This document shows, in pieces, positions 16,927-25,541 of a DNA stretch of 64,000 bases; position 1 is the first letter of the stretch, and each line of letters starts with the position of its first letter. A model generated the notes under the pieces. It searched no databases, was not told the DNA's origin, and was given only the letters and a program-made list of their open reading frames with translations. This DNA is from Acidobacteriota bacterium (lineage in GTDB: Bacteria; Acidobacteriota; Terriglobia; Terriglobales; Acidobacteriaceae). Made by a program: the position numbers and the translations under genes. The stretch lies in contig JABCZL010000004.1 in assembly GCA_013289685.1 (NCBI GenBank), positions 310,001 through 374,000 on the forward strand, given 5' to 3'.

Positions 16927-19599
16927 ATGATCCCGCCTTCCACTCCCGCCTCGCCCCCGATTTTTCGCTTCAAAGCAAGCCGTCAACCCATGCTCTGGGC
17001 GGCGGTAGCCTACTCCTCCGGCATCGTTGCCGGAGTCCACTTATGGCGGCCGGTTCTGTGGTGGGTGGTCGCGGTGACCGCCTTTCTGGCTGCCGCAGCC
17101 TATTTCGCTCAACGCCGCTCCGGACTGGGCTGGGTGCTTGCCCTGGGATCGTTTTTCCTCGCCGGCGCGCTCCACATTCAAGCCTGCGGAGCCTCCACCC
17201 GTCTCGACACCAGCATTCAACCCTACGCCGACCGCCAGGAACTGCAAATCACCGGTCACGTAACGCACGACGGCCGCCTGCAGGCGGGCGGATTCAACGA
17301 AGTCAAGCAGACCATCGACGTCGAAACCGAAGAACTCCAAACCGCGACCGGCCAGCGCGAAGTCGTTCACTCCGGCATCCGCCTGAGTATTTACAGCCCG
17401 CGCCCCAACGATGCGAGTGGGAGTGAGGAAGACAACGCCGCAGACGCAGTCCCCAGCGCTCCCATGCCGGTCTTCCAGTACGGCGACCGCCTCCGCTTTT
17501 CCGCCAAGCTCAGGCCGCCGCACAATTTCCGCAATCCCGGAGCCTTCGACTACCAGGCCTATCTCGCCGGCCGTGGCATCGCCGCCCTGGGCTCGGCCAA
17601 AATAGAAAATGTCGAGCGCCTCCCCGGCTCTGCCGGCAGCTGGATCGGCTCCTGGCGCAGCCGCCTGCACCGTGGGGTCGTCGCCAAGATTCACCAACTC
17701 TGGCCGCCGCGCGAGGCCGCCTTGATCGACGCGATGGTCATCGGCGAAGAGGCCTTCATCGACCGCGACACCCGCGTCGACTTCCAGCGCTCGGGTACCT
17801 ACCACGTCCTCGTCGTCTCCGGGATGAACGTCAGCATCCTGGCTTTCGTAGTTTTCTGGACGCTCCGCCGCCTGCGCTTGGGAGACATCCCTGCCACGCT
17901 CCTGACGGTGGCATTTTGCGTAGCTTATGCCTTCACCACCGAGGTCGGCGCTCCCGTTTGGCGCGCCACACTGATGTGCGCCATCTATCTGGGCACGCGT
18001 CTGCTCTACCGCGATCGCGCTATGGTCAACGCACTGGGCGCAGCGGCGTTGGGACTGCTCATCCTCGACCCGCGCCAGCTTTTCAGCGCCAGCTTTCAGA
18101 TGACATTCGTCTGCGTGCTCATCGTGGCCGCCATCGGCATCCCCATCCTGCAGCGCACGTCCCAACTTCAGAAGCAAGCACTCGCCAACTGGGGCTCAAA
18201 CGACTACGCCGCGCTCCTGCCGCCGCGTGTGGCGCAGTTCCGCGTCGATCTGCAGTTCATCGCTGCCCGCGCTGCCCGTTTTGTTGGGGAGAAGTGGTCG
18301 CGTCGCTTGGTCCGCGGCACGACAGCATCCTGCCTGGCTGCGTTTGAACTGCTCTTCGTCTCCGCCGTCCTGCAGATGGGACTCGCCCTCCCCATGGCCT
18401 ACTACTTCCATCGCGCCACCACTATCGGATTGCCCTCCAACGTGATCGTCGTGCCGTTGACGCAGTTGATGATGCCCGCAGCCGTGGCCGCGATCGGCTT
18501 GGGTTACATCTCACCCTGGCTTGCCAGAATTCCGGTGCTCCTGACCACGTTCGCTCTCGACGGAATCACCGGAACCGTTCGCGGACTGGGCGCTCTGCGG
18601 CTAGCCGACCTGCGCGTCCCCATGCCTTCCATTTTGCTGATAGCGCTGGCTGCAACCGCGCTCGTTCTGGCCATGTGGTCGGCGCGCCGCCGCCCGCTCC
18701 TCGCCGTGTCCGGCCTCGTGGCCATCCTCGCCGCTTCGTTCGTTCTTGCATTCGTCCCAGCGGCGCCCCGCATCCGTCCCGGAGTATTGGAGGTGACATC
18801 GATCGACGTCGGCGAAGGCGATTCCATCCTGCTCGTTACCCCGCAAGGCCGCACCCTGCTGATCGATGCCGGAGGTCCCATCGGCCCCGGCGGCTCGCAA
18901 CTCGACTTCGGGGAAGATGTTGTTTCTCCTTATCTCTGGACGCGCGGCCTCTCGCGCCTCGACGCTGTCGCCCTCACCCACGGGCACTCCGACCACATCG
19001 GCGGCATGATCGCCGTGCTGAAGAATTTCAAGCCAAAGGAATTATGGATAGGCTTACTGCCGCCAAGTCAGGCACTCGAGAACGTCGTCACCACGGCGCA
19101 AGCGCTCGGCGTCAAAGTCGTACGCCATTGGGAAGGCGACGAGTTCGATCTCGGCGGAGCCTCAGTCCAGGTGCTGTTCCCCCCGCGCAACTGGTTCGTC
19201 GGCGCCAAGCCTCAGAACAATGATTCGATGGTGCTGCGCGTAAGCTATGGCGATTCGTCGGTCCTTCTGGAGGGTGATGCGGAAAAGCAAGTGGAACGCC
19301 GCTTGGCCGCGAAACTTCATCCCACCGAGAACGCGCTCGCGACCCCGGTCGCGAACTTGATAAAGATCGGCCACCACGGAAGCAACAACGCCACAACGTC
19401 GGAACTGATCGCCGCGGCCAAGCCACAGTTCGCCATCATTTCCGTAGGATCAGGAAATTCCTTCGGCCTGCCCCGCACCGAAGTTCTCGCACGCCTGGCC
19501 AACGCCGGAGCCCGCGTCTACCGCACCGATCTCGATGGAGCCGTCACCTTCTACCTCGACGGCCACTCCATCACTCCTTCGGTGGCGGCTCTTCAATAA
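16927..19599 (+). CDS. comEC: ComEC/Rec2 DNA-uptake channel protein
   Basis: Protein of 890 aa from ATG 16927; the open frame further upstream runs through repeats and the previous gene and is rejected. Order: N-terminal membrane segments and a DUF4131-like region (to ~290), the Competence domain with about eight membrane helices (SGTYHVLVVSGMNVSILAF near 295-315), then a C-terminal metallo-beta-lactamase-like domain with DVGEGDS, DAGG and THGHSDHIGG. Family role: channel that imports single-stranded DNA in natural transformation. Its 3' end overlaps the convergent gene by 29 nt. No other competence gene is in view. Confidence 0.92.
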   Translation: MIPPSTPASPPIFRFKASRQPMLWAAVAYSSGIVAGVHLWRPVLWWVVAVTAFLAAAAYFAQRRSGLGWVLALGSFFLAGALHIQACGASTRLDTSIQPYADRQELQITGHVTHDGRLQAGGFNEVKQTIDVETEELQTATGQREVVHSGIRLSIYSPRPNDASGSEEDNAADAVPSAPMPVFQYGDRLRFSAKLRPPHNFRNPGAFDYQAYLAGRGIAALGSAKIENVERLPGSAGSWIGSWRSRLHRGVVAKIHQLWPPREAALIDAMVIGEEAFIDRDTRVDFQRSGTYHVLVVSGMNVSILAFVVFWTLRRLRLGDIPATLLTVAFCVAYAFTTEVGAPVWRATLMCAIYLGTRLLYRDRAMVNALGAAALGLLILDPRQLFSASFQMTFVCVLIVAAIGIPILQRTSQLQKQALANWGSNDYAALLPPRVAQFRVDLQFIAARAARFVGEKWSRRLVRGTTASCLAAFELLFVSAVLQMGLALPMAYYFHRATTIGLPSNVIVVPLTQLMMPAAVAAIGLGYISPWLARIPVLLTTFALDGITGTVRGLGALRLADLRVPMPSILLIALAATALVLAMWSARRRPLLAVSGLVAILAASFVLAFVPAAPRIRPGVLEVTSIDVGEGDSILLVTPQGRTLLIDAGGPIGPGGSQLDFGEDVVSPYLWTRGLSRLDAVALTHGHSDHIGGMIAVLKNFKPKELWIGLLPPSQALENVVTTAQALGVKVVRHWEGDEFDLGGASVQVLFPPRNWFVGAKPQNNDSMVLRVSYGDSSVLLEGDAEKQVERRLAAKLHPTENALATPVANLIKIGHHGSNNATTSELIAAAKPQFAIISVGSGNSFGLPRTEVLARLANAGARVYRTDLDGAVTFYLDGHSITPSVAALQ

Positions 19600-19894
19600 C
19601 CGGAATATCCGCCGTCACGTCATCGTCCGGCGCCGATTGGCGTCCTTCCGCGATCACGCGCCGCGCCTCTCCCGCATCCTCTTCGCGGACCAGAATGAGC
19701 ATCCCACCCATCCCCGGGAACGCGTCCTGCAGCAGCGACGCCGAAGCCAGATCGCTGTCGATGCCCGCCGAATCAAGCAATCCCTTCACCACCAGCGCCT
19801 CCGATTCGTCCTCCGAGTCAAACACCTTCACCAGTTTCTCGTTCGGATTAGGACGAGGTTGCGCATCAGCAGCCGAATTGCCAGGTTCTGCCAT
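19571..19894 (-). CDS. DUF2007-like small protein
   Basis: Protein of 107 aa from the ATG at 19894. The longer frame to 20101 passes through repeat DNA and is rejected. The central KVFDSEDESEALVVKGLLDSAGI and the later LILVREEDAGEARRVI fit the DUF2007 (signal-transducing-protein-like, ferredoxin-like fold) pattern. The C-terminus is Pro/Glu-rich. It overlaps the comEC 3' end. Confidence 0.75.
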   Translation of the reverse strand: MAEPGNSAADAQPRPNPNEKLVKVFDSEDESEALVVKGLLDSAGIDSDLASASLLQDAFPGMGGMLILVREEDAGEARRVIAEGRQSAPDDDVTADIPVIEEPPPKE

Positions 19895-19966
19895 GACATC
19901 TCCAATCTGGAATCGGCCCCGGAGTGGCCAATTCCATTCAGCCCCTGATTCTACTCTTCCAATGCT

Positions 19967-20012
19967 CATGTGGGGACAGCCGCCCCCGGCTGTCCGCGGA
20001 GCGAAGCTCCGC
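19967..20012. repeat. Double palindrome, REP-like (selA-type family)
   Basis: CATGTGGGGACAGCCG-CCCC-CGGCTGTCC (stem 19974-19995, 9 bp perfect) followed immediately by GCGGAGC-GAA-GCTCCGC (19996-20012, 7 bp perfect). The first hairpin with its CATGTGGGGAC leader matches the element inside selA at 56480 and, reversed, 9142-9170. Confidence 0.8.
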
Positions 20013-20219
20013 GCGTTCTCCGGGTGCCCCATTTCTCGCGTTCTTTGCGACAAGTGGGGATTTTGGGGACGCAGAAACGCAGGTCCATTCCTCGACAACA
20101 CCTTCGTGTAGTTGCTTTCCTCAGCAATTGCGGCAGAATGGCAGTAGCCATCGGCGCAACGCCGAACAGCGTCGCGTCAGCTGAGGGCCGCATTTACGTG
20201 GGACGAAAAAGGGGACTCC

Positions 20220-20513
20220 ATGAACATGCATCAGCAAACCGGCCACGGACCGAGCTTTTCGATCGGAGACCAGCAATCCCTCCCCGAGCGCGAAGAGGAA
20301 GCCCGCAAAATCCGCCGCCTGCAGCTGATGATCAGCATGGTCATGTCCGTCATCAGCCAGGACCCCAGCCTCACCGTCGAAGAAGCCTCCGAACTAGCCG
20401 CCGGAGCCAAACGCGCCGCCCTCGCCATGTTCCCCGACAAAGAACTCGCCTACGACCTCCTCTACAAACCCCGCCTGCAACGCCTGATGAAAGAACGCTT
20501 CCGCCTGCAGTAG
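20220..20513 (+). CDS. Conserved hypothetical small protein
   Basis: Protein of 97 aa with AAGGGG six bases before the ATG. Residues 22-97 look all-helical: a charged helix (EREEEARKIRRLQ), a Met-rich helix (LMISMVMSVISQ), then EEASELAAGAK and a basic C-terminus. No motif recognised. Codon use is normal for the window and it stands alone between repeats. Confidence 0.65.
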   Translation: MNMHQQTGHGPSFSIGDQQSLPEREEEARKIRRLQLMISMVMSVISQDPSLTVEEASELAAGAKRAALAMFPDKELAYDLLYKPRLQRLMKERFRLQ

Positions 20514-20550
20514 CTACGCCTAGTCAGCCTTAGCGAACTCACCCCACTCT

Positions 20551-20774
20551 GTCATCCTGAGCGAAGCGAGCTCGAATGAGCTCGCGCAGTCGAAGGACCC
20601 CGTGCTCCTATGCGCTACCACAACCCCATCCGGGAGTTTCTTCCCCGCCTCACGTCCATCGAGATCACTGTGAGAACGCCTTCCCGCACTCACCGAAAGC
20701 CCCGGCTAACTCAAGGTCCTTCGACTCCGCAAGTCGGCTCGCTTCTCTCCCCGTCTTGCTCCGCTCAGGATGAC
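20551..20774. repeat. Long inverted pair of TCATCCTGAGCG repeats
   Basis: Left end TGTCATCCTGAGCGAAGCG (20550 on), right end CCGCTCAGGATGACA (to 20774). Inner arms carry GTCGAAGGACC and GGTCCTTCGACT. About 100 nt between the arms have no gene. This is the same family as 22467-22552 and 45413-45545. Confidence 0.75.
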
Positions 20775-20787
20775 AATGCTCCCGGCT

Positions 20788-21588
20788 CTACTCATCCACC
20801 ACCGAATTCCTAAGCGTCCCCACTCCCTCCACGCTAACCTCCACCACATCCCCCGCCACCAGAGGCCCCACGCCCGCGGGCGTCCCGCTCGGAATCAAAT
20901 CTCCCGGAAACAAAGTCATGGCCTGCGCAATATGCCGAATCACCACGTCCAGCGTAAAGATCAAATCCCGCGTGTTGCCATCCTGCTTTATCTGCCCATT
21001 CACCCGCGTCTGCACCCCCACCCCCGCCCACGGATCGATCTCATCCGTCACCACCGGCCCCACCGGACAAAACGTATCGAACCCCTTGGCCCGGCTCCAC
21101 TGCCCGTCTTTAGTCTGCAGATCGCGCGCCGTGACGTCATTCACGCACGTGTATCCCAAAATGTATTGCCGGATGTCCGCATCCGCCGCCGGCTGGTAAC
21201 AAGCCTTGCCAATCACCACGCCCAGCTCGCCCTCATGATCGACGCGCTGCGAAATCTTCGGACGCCGCACTACGCCCCCCGGCGACAGCAGCGCCGACGT
21301 GGCCTTCAGAAAAATCAGCGGCTCCTGCGGCACGTCGTGCCCCAACTCCGCTGCGTGCTCGCGATAGTTCCGCCCAATGCACACAATCTTCGACGGACGC
21401 ACCGGCGGCAGCAGCGCCGCCTCCTCCAGCGGAATCGCTTCGATCCGCCGCGTGCGCAGGCTTTCCATGTCCCCGTCGGCTTCTTCCGGCGCAGTAAGCA
21501 GCACGCGTACAATCGCATCCCGCCCGCCAACGGACTCAACCAGCCCGTACTGGGCCTGGCCATTGAATTGAAATCGGCAATATTTCAT
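20788..21588 (-). CDS. Fumarylacetoacetate hydrolase-family protein
   Basis: Protein of 266 aa. CIGRNYREHAAELG, the DHEGELGVVIGK metal-binding Glu region, YTCVNDVTARDLQ and the SGTPAGVGPL loop place it in the FAH superfamily, which cleaves or decarboxylates beta-diketo/acylpyruvate substrates using a divalent metal. Exact substrate unknown; oxaloacetate decarboxylase or acylpyruvase activity are common in this group. The gene is monocistronic between repeats. Confidence 0.9.
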   Translation of the reverse strand: MKYCRFQFNGQAQYGLVESVGGRDAIVRVLLTAPEEADGDMESLRTRRIEAIPLEEAALLPPVRPSKIVCIGRNYREHAAELGHDVPQEPLIFLKATSALLSPGGVVRRPKISQRVDHEGELGVVIGKACYQPAADADIRQYILGYTCVNDVTARDLQTKDGQWSRAKGFDTFCPVGPVVTDEIDPWAGVGVQTRVNGQIKQDGNTRDLIFTLDVVIRHIAQAMTLFPGDLIPSGTPAGVGPLVAGDVVEVSVEGVGTLRNSVVDE

Positions 21589-21749
21589 CGCCCTCTATCT
21601 AACCATATCCGCTGAATTCAGGCGCTAAGATAAGGAAATATTTCTGAAAAGCTGATAATCGACGCGGCTTGCCAATAGACCGCTGGTTGCCACCGAAGCT
21701 CGCTTGGTAACTGAAGCCGGTTGATCAACAGAGCCTGGTTTTGGGTGAC

Positions 21750-21768
21750 GCAGCGCTTTGAGCGCTGC
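21750..21768. repeat. Small perfect hairpin
   Basis: GCAGCGCT-TTG-AGCGCTGC, 8-bp stem and 3-nt loop, 67 nt before the RNase HI-like gene. No T-run; probably another repeat-derived hairpin. Confidence 0.5.
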
Positions 21769-21834
21769 GATCAGAAGCCCGCCGGTATCTGGGCTTCAGT
21801 CCCGGTGAAGTCTCTCCCGTTGTAAACTCGAACT

Positions 21835-22455
21835 ATGTACCCCTCCCGCAGCGTTGCCAGCAAGCCTCTCTTCGAATCCCGCGAGAATCCTCCCGAACGT
21901 TATCTGATCGCGCACAGCGACGGCGGCGCGCGGGGCAATCCCGGGCCCGCCGGTTTCGGCGTGGTGATCAAAGACGAATCCGGACGCAAGGTCGCCGCGC
22001 TGAGCGAATATCTCGGACACCAGACCAACAATTTCGCCGAATATCAGGGACTGATCGCCGCGCTCGAATATGCGATCGAGCATGGGCCGAAGGCGCTGAA
22101 GCTGATCAGTGATTCGGAGTTGTTGGTGCGGCAGATCAAGGGCATCTACAAGGTGAAGAACGCGACGTTGCAAGACCTGCACGGCCGCGCCAAGGAATTG
22201 ATCGCGCAGCTGGAATGGTTCTCGATTGGCCATGCTTTCCGCGAACAGAATCAGGAAGCCGATCGGCTGGCGAATGAGGCGATGGACAAAGGCATGGGCC
22301 GCAGCGTGGCTCATGTGGCCGCGGCCGCCTCGGCTGCGAGGGTTTCAAACCAGCAACAGCAGGAATTCGAAGGCATCGTGCGCAACGGCAGGGTGGAATT
22401 GGTGAGCGGCACTCTTCCGGAAGGAACGCGCGTGCAGTTGCGCGTGAAGAAATAG
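21835..22455 (+). CDS. RNase HI-like protein
   Basis: Protein of 206 aa. HSDGGARGNPGPAGFG (first catalytic Asp), NNFAEYQGLIAAL (catalytic Glu), SDSELLVRQIKG (Asp) and NQEADRLANEAMD (last Asp) give the full RNase H catalytic set, suggesting cleavage of RNA in RNA/DNA hybrids. The form resembles bacterial RNase HI-family proteins rather than classical RnhA. About 70 C-terminal residues after the domain are extra and probably partly disordered. Confidence 0.88.
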   Translation: MYPSRSVASKPLFESRENPPERYLIAHSDGGARGNPGPAGFGVVIKDESGRKVAALSEYLGHQTNNFAEYQGLIAALEYAIEHGPKALKLISDSELLVRQIKGIYKVKNATLQDLHGRAKELIAQLEWFSIGHAFREQNQEADRLANEAMDKGMGRSVAHVAAAASAARVSNQQQQEFEGIVRNGRVELVSGTLPEGTRVQLRVKK

Positions 22456-22466
22456 AGGTTCTTTGT

Positions 22467-22552
22467 TGTCATCCTGAGCGGCGTTCCTTGCCGCGAAGGA
22501 TCTATGCACTCACCGCAGGTTGCATAGGTCCTTCGCTTCGCTCAGGATGACA
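22467..22552. repeat. TCATCCTGAGCG inverted repeat
   Basis: TGTCATCCTGAGCGGCG at the left and CGCTCAGGATGACAG at the right form long terminal arms; GAAGGATCTATGCA and TGCATAGGTCCTTC are inner arms. It lies between convergent genes, so it could also act as a transcription end. Confidence 0.8.
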
Positions 22553-22563
22553 GGAATAAGGTT

Positions 22564-23034
22564 TTACTCTGCCGCCGAAGTGTGGTCATGGATGATCTTC
22601 CAGCCATCGGGAAATTTGCGGAACACCAGCGTGAATAGGCCGTGCGGAGTCTCGCCATCTGGCATGGTCAGGTGCCAGGCGCCGCGGACGAATGCCGCTT
22701 CCGGCCCCAACATTTCGATGCGCAGCGCGGAGAATTCCAGCGTTCCCATCTCATGGCCGGGGCTGGAGTACTTCGCCTTATAGCGATCGAGCGTGGCCTG
22801 CCAGCCACTGGTCTGCTTGACGCCGGAGAAGAAAGTCAGGTCCGCGGAATTCCAGTAGCCGGCCATGAAGGCGTCGAGGTCGTGGTGGTTCCACGCTTCC
22901 TGCTGGGTGATGAGGACGTGCTCGACCGCAGTTTTATTGTCTCCCTCAGACATGTTCGTCGGAGGCGTCTGCGCAGCTGTGCTGGCCGCGAACAACGGGA
23001 GTAAGACGAGGCAGAGAATCCTTTTTTTTCGCAT
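22564..23034 (-). CDS. Secreted SnoaL/DUF4440-like protein
   Basis: Protein of 156 aa from ATG 23034; the frame extends upstream but lacks a signal peptide there. Residues 1-22 form a signal peptide ending STAAQ. The body (VEHVLITQQEAWNHHDLDAFMAGY... and a C-terminal GWKIIHDHTSA strand) has the NTF2-like/DUF4440 pattern, a small cone fold often used as a binding domain or simple enzyme. Function not assignable. Confidence 0.8.
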   Translation of the reverse strand: MRKKRILCLVLLPLFAASTAAQTPPTNMSEGDNKTAVEHVLITQQEAWNHHDLDAFMAGYWNSADLTFFSGVKQTSGWQATLDRYKAKYSSPGHEMGTLEFSALRIEMLGPEAAFVRGAWHLTMPDGETPHGLFTLVFRKFPDGWKIIHDHTSAAE

Positions 23035-23044
23035 AATTTTTTCT

Positions 23045-23120
23045 TGTAGGGACGCTGCCGGCAACGTCACCCATCACCCCGAATGCTGGCCGCAAGACGT
23101 AAGCTACGTCCCTACGGATG
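23045..23120. repeat. Inverted GTAGGGACG/CGTCCCTAC repeat
   Basis: TGTAGGGACG at about 23046 and CGTCCCTACGG near 23107-23117 form arms of an imperfect palindrome between two minus-strand genes. The GTAGGGAC core also occurs in the repeat at 9160. Confidence 0.55.
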
Positions 23121-23127
23121 CAGCGTG

Positions 23128-25353
23128 CTAATGCGATTCTTCCGTGGCTGGGGCGGTGTCTGCCGTATCCACTTTCTGGGCTACGGCATGCGGCGCTGCG
23201 GGCGGCGGCTGGAAATCGCCGGGATCTTTTCCTGCCATCGCGACCGTCATGAAGTTCATCCAGATGGGCAGGGCTGCGTGGGCTCCGGTCTCTTTCGCGC
23301 CCAATGATTTTTTTTCGTCGTAGCCGACCCAGACTCCGCAGGTCATGGTGGGAGAGAATCCCACGAACCAGGCGTCTGTGAAATCGTTGGTCGTGCCGGT
23401 CTTGCCTGCTACCGGAAACGGCAGCTTGGCGGCGGCGACGCCCGTGCCGTGCAGAACGACCTCGCGCAGCATCGAGGTCATGATGCGCGCCGTGCGCTCG
23501 CTGATCACGTCTTTCACGTCGGGAAAGTCTTCCTCCAGTACCCGGCCTTCATAGTCGGTCACGCGCGTGATGTAGCGCGGGATCACGCGCACGCCGTCGT
23601 TGGGAAACACGCTATAGGCCGACGTCTGCTCGATCAGCGCAATCTCCGCCGACCCCAGCGCCACCGGCAAGTACGGGGGCAGTTTCGATGTGATGCCGAA
23701 GCGGCCGGCGTAGTCGATCACGCTCTTGATGCCGACTTTGTTGGCCAGTTTCAGCGCCGGAATGTTGCGCGATTGCGCCAGGGCACGACGCAGCGTGATG
23801 ATGCCTTCAAATTTTTCGTCGTAGTTGTGCGGGGTGTACGACCCCGAGGAAGTCTCGAAGCTGATGGGCTCATCCAGAATCGTATCGTCGGGACTGGCGC
23901 CGCCGTCGATGACCGTGGTGTAGACATAGGGCTTGAACGACGACCCCACCTGCCGCATGGCCTGAGTGACACGGTCAAATTTCGATTCGTTGAAGTCGCG
24001 ACCGCCCACCATGGCCTTAATTCCGCCGGTGGCGTTGTCGATGGACAGCAGCGCGCCTTGGGCTCCGGAGTCCTGCTCCAGACTGACGTGCGCCGCGCCG
24101 TTGGCGCCGAGCGCGAGAATCCTGACGTAGCAGATGTCTCCGGACTTGAGAATGTTCGCCAGCTTCTGCTGCGTCCAGGCGACGTCGGGTTGCCCGAGAG
24201 CGGCGGTGTAGCGTCCAAATTTTACGGTGGCGATTCCTGTTCCTGAGGCGGTAACCAGCGCGTGGATGTAGCCGTTCACCTCGGGTTCGTCGTCCCAGTC
24301 GGGGTGAACGAACTTATCGAGAACCGCACCTTCGGCCACGACATTTTCGAGATGCCCCTTCCAGCCATGCCGCCGCTCGTAGGCGGCCAGGCCGTCGAGC
24401 ACGGCCTGATTCGCGGCCTTCTGCAGGTCGACATCGAGCGTGGTGTAAACCTTCAACCCACCTTCGTGCACCTGGTCCGCGCCGTACTTGTTTTCGAGAT
24501 AGCGGCGAATCTCCTCCACAAAATAAGGAGCCAAGGAATTGGGATCGTGCGCGAGACGCAGCACCAGAGGCGCCGATCGCGCATCGGCCGCCTGCGCGGC
24601 CGTGATCTTGCCGTCCTCCAGCATGGCATTGATAACCAGATTCCGCCGCTTCTGCGCGCGGTCGGGATGGTTAATGGGCGAGTAGAGGCTCGGGCCCTTC
24701 GGCAGCCCGGCGAGCAAAGTGGCTTCTTCCAGAGTGAGTTGCTTGGCAGGCTTGCTGAAGTAGAACTCCGACGCGGCCTCGAAGCCGTACACACCGTGGC
24801 CCAGAGCAATCTGGTTCGCATACAGGGTAAAGATCTGCGACTTGGTGAAGCGCCGCTCGATCTGGATGGCCAGCATCGCCTCCTGCACCTTGCGCTGCCA
24901 CCGGCGGTCGGGCGACAGGAAAAGATTGCGCGCGAGCTGCATGGTGAGCGTCGAGGCGCCCTGCACCTTGCCTCCCGATTCTATGTCGCGGTAGGCCGCT
25001 CCCATGATGCGAAAGAAATTAATGCCGGAGTGCCGTTCGAAATCTTTGTCTTCGATCGAGATCAGGGCATCGCGCAATACCGGGGGGAAATCGTCATAGC
25101 TCGATACCACGCGCCGTTGCAGCGCGAAGGAGCCAATCACGCGCCCGTGATCGTCGTAGAGTTCGGTGATGGAACTGGGGCGGTAGGCTTCGAGAGCGTC
25201 GACCTGCGGGAGGTCGGTGGTGTACACCAGCAGCAGCCCGGAGGTCGCGCCCACTAGAACCGCAATAAGAACGAGCAGGCCGAACAGCACCCGCCCCACG
25301 AGCTTGCGCCCGCCGATTTGCACCTCCGGCAGATTTTCGTAGAGAGACTTCAT
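23128..25353 (-). CDS. Penicillin-binding protein 1A-type bifunctional peptidoglycan synthase
   Basis: Protein of 741 aa. One membrane anchor (about 20-45) precedes a GT51 transglycosylase domain with EDKDFERHSG at 101 and GASTLTMQLARN, then a transpeptidase domain with SSFKPY (active Ser about 470), SRN and KTGT (about 650). It polymerises lipid II glycan and cross-links stem peptides in the periplasm. The C-terminus is Pro/Ala-rich. It lies downstream of an S41 peptidase-like gene but is separated by a strong hairpin, so probably transcribed on its own. Confidence 0.95.
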   Translation of the reverse strand: MKSLYENLPEVQIGGRKLVGRVLFGLLVLIAVLVGATSGLLLVYTTDLPQVDALEAYRPSSITELYDDHGRVIGSFALQRRVVSSYDDFPPVLRDALISIEDKDFERHSGINFFRIMGAAYRDIESGGKVQGASTLTMQLARNLFLSPDRRWQRKVQEAMLAIQIERRFTKSQIFTLYANQIALGHGVYGFEAASEFYFSKPAKQLTLEEATLLAGLPKGPSLYSPINHPDRAQKRRNLVINAMLEDGKITAAQAADARSAPLVLRLAHDPNSLAPYFVEEIRRYLENKYGADQVHEGGLKVYTTLDVDLQKAANQAVLDGLAAYERRHGWKGHLENVVAEGAVLDKFVHPDWDDEPEVNGYIHALVTASGTGIATVKFGRYTAALGQPDVAWTQQKLANILKSGDICYVRILALGANGAAHVSLEQDSGAQGALLSIDNATGGIKAMVGGRDFNESKFDRVTQAMRQVGSSFKPYVYTTVIDGGASPDDTILDEPISFETSSGSYTPHNYDEKFEGIITLRRALAQSRNIPALKLANKVGIKSVIDYAGRFGITSKLPPYLPVALGSAEIALIEQTSAYSVFPNDGVRVIPRYITRVTDYEGRVLEEDFPDVKDVISERTARIMTSMLREVVLHGTGVAAAKLPFPVAGKTGTTNDFTDAWFVGFSPTMTCGVWVGYDEKKSLGAKETGAHAALPIWMNFMTVAMAGKDPGDFQPPPAAPHAVAQKVDTADTAPATEESH

Positions 25354-25429
25354 CGGGATCGAGAATCAGGAGTCGAGGTCAGGATAGCATTTTCGCGGGG
25401 CGTTCCTCGTTGGGCGGTTGGCCCGGCAC

Positions 25430-25471
25430 AAAAGAAATCGCGCGCCCTGGGGCGCGCGATGAATTTCTTTT
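25430..25471 (-). terminator. Strong bidirectional hairpin, likely rho-independent terminator
   Basis: AAAAGAAAT-CGCGCGCC-CTGG-GGCGCGCG-(ATGA)-ATTTCTTTT: two nested stems of 8-9 bp, with A- and T-runs at both ends. It lies after the stop of the S41 gene and before the PBP1A start, both on the minus strand. Confidence 0.75.
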
Positions 25472-25541
25472 GGGAGCGAGAAGCAGGTTCCTCGGTTGCC
25501 GTCGCTTTCGCTCCGGCCGCCCTCGGAATGACAAAGCACTT

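Noticed and set aside
17041..18177. 378-codon antisense frame within comEC
   Set aside because: Composition-driven shadow of the ComEC coding strand, no start context or domain.
23449..25257. Two long plus-strand frames opposite PBP1A
   Set aside because: Both lie fully inside the PBP1A gene and show only His/Arg/Val-rich antisense composition.
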